Assembly (NCBI GenBank): GCA_030066295.1
Contig: JASJBX010000055.1
Coordinates: 1 to 64,000, forward strand
Direction: 5' to 3'
Source of the DNA: Crocosphaera sp.
GTDB lineage: Bacteria > Cyanobacteriota > Cyanobacteriia > Cyanobacteriales > Microcystaceae
DNA: 64,000 nt
Below are positions 59,039 to 64,000 of the stretch, piece after piece. The notes beneath the pieces are model-generated. The model had not been told where the DNA came from. It saw only the letters and a program-made list of their open reading frames with translations, and did no database searches. The first letter of the stretch is position 1. Every line of letters begins with the position of its first letter. Position numbers and translations under genes: made by a program.

Positions 59039-59812
59039 ATGAATTTAATCAGAATCTGGATCATTGCTAGTAATGGATTTCGAGAAGTTATCCGCGATCG
59101 CATTCTCTATGTGATTGGATTTTTTGCCGTTGTTTTAGCCCTATCTTTACGCTTACTTCCTGAAATTTCAGTGGGAGCAGATGGTAAAATTTTCCTGGAT
59201 GTTGGCTTAGGGTTAACTTCCTTTTTGGGGGCGATCGTTGCTATTTTCGTCGGGACGGCTTTAATCAACAAAGAAATTGAGAAAAGAACCGTTTTAATTT
59301 TAATTCCTAAACCCATTAGTCGGGCAGAATTAATTGTGGGAAAACATCTCGGTTTATGTGGTGTCTTGACGGTTGTTATTACTATTATGACCGCGCTTTA
59401 TTTAGGGGCATTAACCTGGGCAAAAATCACCTTTTCTCCTTTCAGTTTAATAGTTTCTCAAGTTTATCTATTATTAGAATTAGCCGTGTTAATAGCTGTT
59501 GCTATAACCTTTGGGGTGTTTACCAGTTCAATTTTGGCTACCCTTTTAAGCTTTGGAATTTATGTGATTGGACATCTAAGTAGTGACTTACTAGAGTTGG
59601 CAAAGTTAAGCGAAAATCCTCAGATCACCGCCTTAACCGAAAGCATCTATTTAGTGGTTCCTAACCTGGAAAGATTCAACCTCAAAAATACAGCCGTGTA
59701 TGGAATTCTTCCCAGTAGTTCAGAGTTATTTATCGATGCGGTTTATGGCATCATTTATATAGTTCTATTGTTGACAGTTTCCAGTTTCATTTTTTCCCGT
59801 CGACAATTTTAA
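59039..59812 (+). CDS. ABC-transporter permease (ABC-2 type)
   Basis: Six-TM-like pattern; NGFREVIRDRILYVIGFFAVVLAL...INKEIEKRTVLILIPKPISRAELIVGKHLG. Confidence 0.85.
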   Translation: MNLIRIWIIASNGFREVIRDRILYVIGFFAVVLALSLRLLPEISVGADGKIFLDVGLGLTSFLGAIVAIFVGTALINKEIEKRTVLILIPKPISRAELIVGKHLGLCGVLTVVITIMTALYLGALTWAKITFSPFSLIVSQVYLLLELAVLIAVAITFGVFTSSILATLLSFGIYVIGHLSSDLLELAKLSENPQITALTESIYLVVPNLERFNLKNTAVYGILPSSSELFIDAVYGIIYIVLLLTVSSFIFSRRQF

Positions 59813-59825
59813 ATCAGATTTAGGG

Positions 59826-59854
59826 ACATCCCTTATTTATTGACAAAGGGATGT
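59826..59854 (+). terminator. Stem-loop terminator-like
   Basis: ACATCCCTT ... AAGGGATGT stem followed by a T-containing tract. Confidence 0.5.
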
Positions 59855-60073
59855 TCTCTTCATTGAACAATTTTCATCTAGAATCTCATCCAAGCAAATT
59901 CACCTGTATAATTAATATAAAGTAGCTGGTGACAACTACGTAATTAATGATTAATCGCCCTTTCTGTGTTAGAAATTATTACAAAATATTAACTTTCTTG
60001 AGAAGAGTCCCCTGTATTCGACCTCACAGTTAACGGTAAGTTAATCCCACTATGGAGTAAAGTAAACATACTT

Positions 60074-61384
60074 ATGAATACTGTGAAGCATCAATGTTTA
60101 GAGATTTTCCAGCAAGAGACAAAAATGCCTAACCCTTTATACCATCAAAATTGGTCACAATCATTAATTCGGCAATTTTATTGTCTATTAAACTCTGACA
60201 TTCATCCTCAAGAAAAAATTGCTCAAATTTTAGCTATGATGGGGGAAGCTTATAACCTTGATAATATCGTCTTATTAAGGATAGAATCATCGGTTTGTCA
60301 AATTTATAATAGTTGGGGAGTAAGGGATCAAAAGTGGCTGGAAAATTTTGTTTATCAGCAATGCTTTCCTCTAATTAATTGCATCAAACAACATCAAGTT
60401 TATCAATTTTGTCAAGGGGATGCTATTCTGACTAACTCTCGTGAAATTATCCCTGCTCAAAAGGTTAAACCTAAAGGTCAATTTAACTGTTGTATTTTAA
60501 GTCTTCCGTTGTATCTAAATCAACAATTTTTTGGCTACTTGATTCTAGAAACTGAGCAAGCTGAGCGAGTTTTTAATCAAGAAGAAATAGATGGTTTAGA
60601 AATAGTTAATTATCAAATTACTATCGCTATTCAGCAAATTCAATGGATAGAAAAAATAAAGTTAATTGAATTAGAAAATAAAAAATTACAATCTTCTAGC
60701 GATCATAAAAGTGATTATTTATCCCACGTCAGTCATGAATTAAGAACCCCTCTTTCTGGTATTTTAGGATTCTCTAAAATGTTAAAACAAGAAATTTATG
60801 GAACTCTAAATGAAAAACAAAAAGAGTATGTTAATGGAATTAGAGTATCAGGTGAACATTTATTAGCTTTAGTTAATGATTTCTTGGATCTCTCCAAAAT
60901 CGAAGCGAATAAAGAAGAATTATTCTTGGAAACCGTTGCAGTTGAAGATATTTGTTTAGCAGCAATATCTATTGTTCAACCCAAAGCAAACGAGCAAAAG
61001 TTAGACCTTATTTTAAACTTAAGTGATCAAGTGGATTTTTGTACGGTTGATCAACGAAAAATAAAACAAATCTTGATTAACTTACTATCTAATGCTATCA
61101 AATTTACAGAAAAAGGTTCAGTGACGTTACAAGTTGAGAAAGTTGACAATTTACTGACGTTTTCTGTTATAGATACAGGAATTGGTATTAAAGAGGAAGA
61201 TCAAAAGAAACTCTTTCAACCCTTCCAACAAATTCATAGTAACCTCAGTCGCAAACATAAAGGGACAGGGTTAGGATTAGCTTTATCACGAAAATTAGCA
61301 CAACTTCATCAAGGAAACCTTACCTTAAGATCAGAATATGGCCAAGGGAGTTGTTTTACCCTAGCATTACCTCTTCAAAAATAA
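60074..61384 (+). CDS. Sensor histidine kinase with GAF-like input domain
   Basis: H-box YLSHVSHELRTPLSGILGFSKML, N-box QILINLLSNAIKFT, G-box FSVIDTGIGIKEEDQKKLFQPF...GTGLGLALSRKLA. Confidence 0.95.
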   Translation: MNTVKHQCLEIFQQETKMPNPLYHQNWSQSLIRQFYCLLNSDIHPQEKIAQILAMMGEAYNLDNIVLLRIESSVCQIYNSWGVRDQKWLENFVYQQCFPLINCIKQHQVYQFCQGDAILTNSREIIPAQKVKPKGQFNCCILSLPLYLNQQFFGYLILETEQAERVFNQEEIDGLEIVNYQITIAIQQIQWIEKIKLIELENKKLQSSSDHKSDYLSHVSHELRTPLSGILGFSKMLKQEIYGTLNEKQKEYVNGIRVSGEHLLALVNDFLDLSKIEANKEELFLETVAVEDICLAAISIVQPKANEQKLDLILNLSDQVDFCTVDQRKIKQILINLLSNAIKFTEKGSVTLQVEKVDNLLTFSVIDTGIGIKEEDQKKLFQPFQQIHSNLSRKHKGTGLGLALSRKLAQLHQGNLTLRSEYGQGSCFTLALPLQK

Positions 61385-61663
61385 ATCCATTTGTATCCCA
61401 AAAAATGAATTGCTACCATTGAATTTATCCTATAGTTTACTTAATTTAATAATAGATATCAATAATTTTAATCTTTTCGTTATTTCACTTTACAATAATA
61501 AGAAAATTTTTGATGATAGAGTCTAAAATTTCCGCATAAACACTACTTTATTGAATCTTTAAAATTGATTATTGGGAATAAATAACATCGTCAATTGTAA
61601 CAAACTTAATATATGATTACTGATTAATAATAACCCAATTTCAAAATAGCAAACCAAATCTCT

Positions 61664-62860
61664 ATGCAACGATCTTTTAATCCCTTTAAACAGATAGAAA
61701 GAATGTCAAGTTTTAACTATACTGGACAGTTAATTATCACTAGCAATGATATTATATGGAGAATCGATTTAGAGCAAACTAAAATAAAATCTGCTTCTCA
61801 TTCTTTACAGTCGATTAAAAATTTAGAACTTTGTTTATATGGGTTGGGGTATGGTGAAAAAATAGCTAAAATCATCGAAAAAATTGTTAAAAATGGTTTA
61901 GATAAAAAGAAAGGCAATAAAATCATTGAAGAGTTAATGGAAGGGTTGATTAGACAAGAAAATCTTAGCTCTTCTCAACAAATAGATTTAATTAACGAAC
62001 TCACAAAAGATACCTTAGAATCCTTCTTTTCCATTAAAACTGTTGATCACTATATTTGTGAAGAAAAAAAGTATTATTTCCCTTTAAAACAGGGATTTGA
62101 GTCTAAATACATCTTAGAATATTGGGAAGAGAAGCAGAAAAAATGGCAACAGTTTAATTCTCTTATCTTGTCCCCCCATCAACGTATTTATTGTTCAAAT
62201 TTACAACATTTAAACAAATTAATTTCTGCAAAATTTAGTCATTTATCAGCAAAAAATATTCAGATCGAGGAAAAAATCAGCATCCGAAAACTCAGTCAAT
62301 TACTGAACCTAGAAGATTGGGAAGTAGCAACAGTCATTTATCCTTATTTACAATCAGGGGTTTTACAACTAGAGTCACCGTTACCTCCCTTTAATAAACT
62401 TCCTCCTTTTGCACCATCTGATTCCTTGTGTCATCCCATTCAACCTTCTAACAAAATTATCAAAACTCAAGGAATTAACAACAGTAATAAATGTAAAAAA
62501 ATTGTTTGTATTGATGACAACGAAACGACTTTAAACACAGTCAAAGCTTATTTAAACTCAGATGAGACTCACTTATATCTGGTATCTGATCCCAAACTTG
62601 CTTTAAATCAGTTGTTTGAGATTAAACCTGATTTACTCTTAGTTGATATTAACCTATCAGGAATCAACGGTTATCAATTTTCCAAAATCCTCAAAACCAG
62701 CAGTGTATTTAAACACCTTCCCATTATTATGATGAGTTCGGATCATGAAAAAATAAACGAAGTGAAAACTAAAGAAAATGTTGCCAATGATTTTTTACCT
62801 AAACCTTGTGATGAAACTGAATTAATGACAGTTATTAATAAATATCTCTGGCAGGTATAA
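61664..62860 (+). CDS. PatA/PATAN-like response regulator with C-terminal REC domain
   Basis: YTGQLIITSNDIIWRIDLEQTKIKSASH N-terminus; REC KKIVCIDDNETTLNTV...DLLLVDINLSGINGYQF...LPIIMMSS...FLPKP. Confidence 0.85.
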   Translation: MQRSFNPFKQIERMSSFNYTGQLIITSNDIIWRIDLEQTKIKSASHSLQSIKNLELCLYGLGYGEKIAKIIEKIVKNGLDKKKGNKIIEELMEGLIRQENLSSSQQIDLINELTKDTLESFFSIKTVDHYICEEKKYYFPLKQGFESKYILEYWEEKQKKWQQFNSLILSPHQRIYCSNLQHLNKLISAKFSHLSAKNIQIEEKISIRKLSQLLNLEDWEVATVIYPYLQSGVLQLESPLPPFNKLPPFAPSDSLCHPIQPSNKIIKTQGINNSNKCKKIVCIDDNETTLNTVKAYLNSDETHLYLVSDPKLALNQLFEIKPDLLLVDINLSGINGYQFSKILKTSSVFKHLPIIMMSSDHEKINEVKTKENVANDFLPKPCDETELMTVINKYLWQV

Positions 62861-62938
62861 CACTTGTTGTCATATAGATAGTAGGGGTCAACGGCTGTTG
62901 ACCTTGATTTGGTAAAATGAGCCAAAGAGATTAAAAAA

Positions 62939-63784
62939 TTGTCTTATCACAAAATGCTGACGGATAAATTAACCCAATTAAAAACAATATTTACAGAAAT
63001 GGAAAGGGCGTTAATTGCCTATTCTGGGGGAATTGACAGTACCTTGGTGGCGAAAGTCGCTTATGATGTTCTAGGCGATCGCGCCTTAGCCGTAACGGCT
63101 GTTTCCCCTTCCTTACTCCCCGAAGAATTAGAAGACGCAAAAATCCAAGCGGCCACCCTTGGTATTCCCCACGAGTTGGTTAATACCCACGAAATGGATA
63201 ACCCCAACTACACCTCAAACCCCGTCAATCGCTGTTATTTTTGTAAAAGCGAACTCCATGACACCCTCAAACCCTTAGCCTTAAAACGGGGTTATCCCTA
63301 CGTTGTAGATGGGGTTAACGCCGACGACTTACAAGACTATCGGCCTGGGATTCAAGCAGCCAAAGAAAGAGGGGCGCGATCGCCTTTAGCAGAAGTGGGG
63401 ATCACTAAATTAGAAGTCCGTCAACTGTCCCAAGCATTGGGCTTACCCTGGTGGGACAAACCCGCCCAACCCTGCTTAAGTTCTCGTTTTCCCTATGGAG
63501 AAGAGATTACTATTGAAAAATTGCAACGAGTGGGACGGGCCGAAATTTACCTACGAAACTTAGGCTATCATAACTTAAGAGTGCGATCGCAGGGAGACAC
63601 GGCCAGGATTGAGTTACCCCCCGAACAGATTAAAGAATTCGTAGCCACCACAGATTTAAACCAGTTAGTGGCTAAACTGCAAGCATTAGGCTTTATTTAT
63701 GTCACCCTGGATTTAGAAGGATATCGCAGTGGTAAATTAAATCAGGAAATTGTGGGAAAAAATGTGGCAAACACGCTAAGCTAA
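62939..63784 (+). CDS. larE: ATP-dependent sacrificial sulfur transferase LarE
   Basis: LIAYSGGIDSTLVAKVAYDVLG PP-loop; RCYFCKSELHDTL; PCLSSRFPYGEEIT. Confidence 0.92.
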   Translation: MSYHKMLTDKLTQLKTIFTEMERALIAYSGGIDSTLVAKVAYDVLGDRALAVTAVSPSLLPEELEDAKIQAATLGIPHELVNTHEMDNPNYTSNPVNRCYFCKSELHDTLKPLALKRGYPYVVDGVNADDLQDYRPGIQAAKERGARSPLAEVGITKLEVRQLSQALGLPWWDKPAQPCLSSRFPYGEEITIEKLQRVGRAEIYLRNLGYHNLRVRSQGDTARIELPPEQIKEFVATTDLNQLVAKLQALGFIYVTLDLEGYRSGKLNQEIVGKNVANTLS

Positions 63785-63815
63785 CGAGTAATAAGCGGTC
63801 ATCAATCAATCCGAT

Positions 63816-64000
63816 ATGACAAAGCGGGCCCTTCTTTTAGTTAACCGTCACTCTCGTAAAGGTCAACAGAGTTTTGCCCAAGCGGTGGATATTCTCAACG
63901 ACTTGGGTTTTGAGTTGATCGTTGTCCCCATCAAATCCTCTGAAGAATTACCCCAACTGGTTCGACAACACGGACCCAAAGTTGATCTGGTGATTGTGGG
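63816..64000 (+). CDS. Diacylglycerol/lipid kinase family protein, truncated by window end
   Basis: MTKRALLLVNRHSRKGQQSFAQAVDILNDLGFELIVVPIKSSEELPQLVRQHGPKVDLVIVG. Confidence 0.8.
   Translation, partial: MTKRALLLVNRHSRKGQQSFAQAVDILNDLGFELIVVPIKSSEELPQLVRQHGPKVDLVIV

Overview
This 64 kb window is from a cyanobacterial chromosome. The call rests on frequent HIP1 octamers (GCGATCGC) and on a flavodiiron Flv1-type protein, CrtD, a CRR6-type NdhI factor, Psb34 and an LrtA-type HPF. Most of the window is ordinary housekeeping: infC, folK, surE, hisS, lipB, tgt, larE, an RND transporter, a P-type Ca2+-ATPase-like pump, an M1 aminopeptidase and a sensor kinase. Two accessory segments stand out. (1) 21.25-26.85 kb holds an orphan RHH antitoxin, a small Shedu-like PD-(D/E)XK nuclease, a VapC remnant, and a NurA-like nuclease, HerA-like ATPase and divergent methyltransferase-like protein in a row; it is the best candidate for an undescribed defence system. 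(2) 4.68-7.94 kb holds a RelBE-like TA pair, an 817-aa protein with a zinc ribbon and a PD-(D/E)XK-like motif, and a small antitoxin-like protein, next to the 3' end of tRNA-Cys. Other items are a full-length TnpB with a RuvC-I D-to-E change just upstream of an unlisted psb34 ORF, a TnpB remnant reading in frame into a secreted protein, an RND pump that appears to lack both docking subdomains, and several short gene remnants and dispersed repeats. All family calls come from reading the sequence and remembered motifs; no database search was run.
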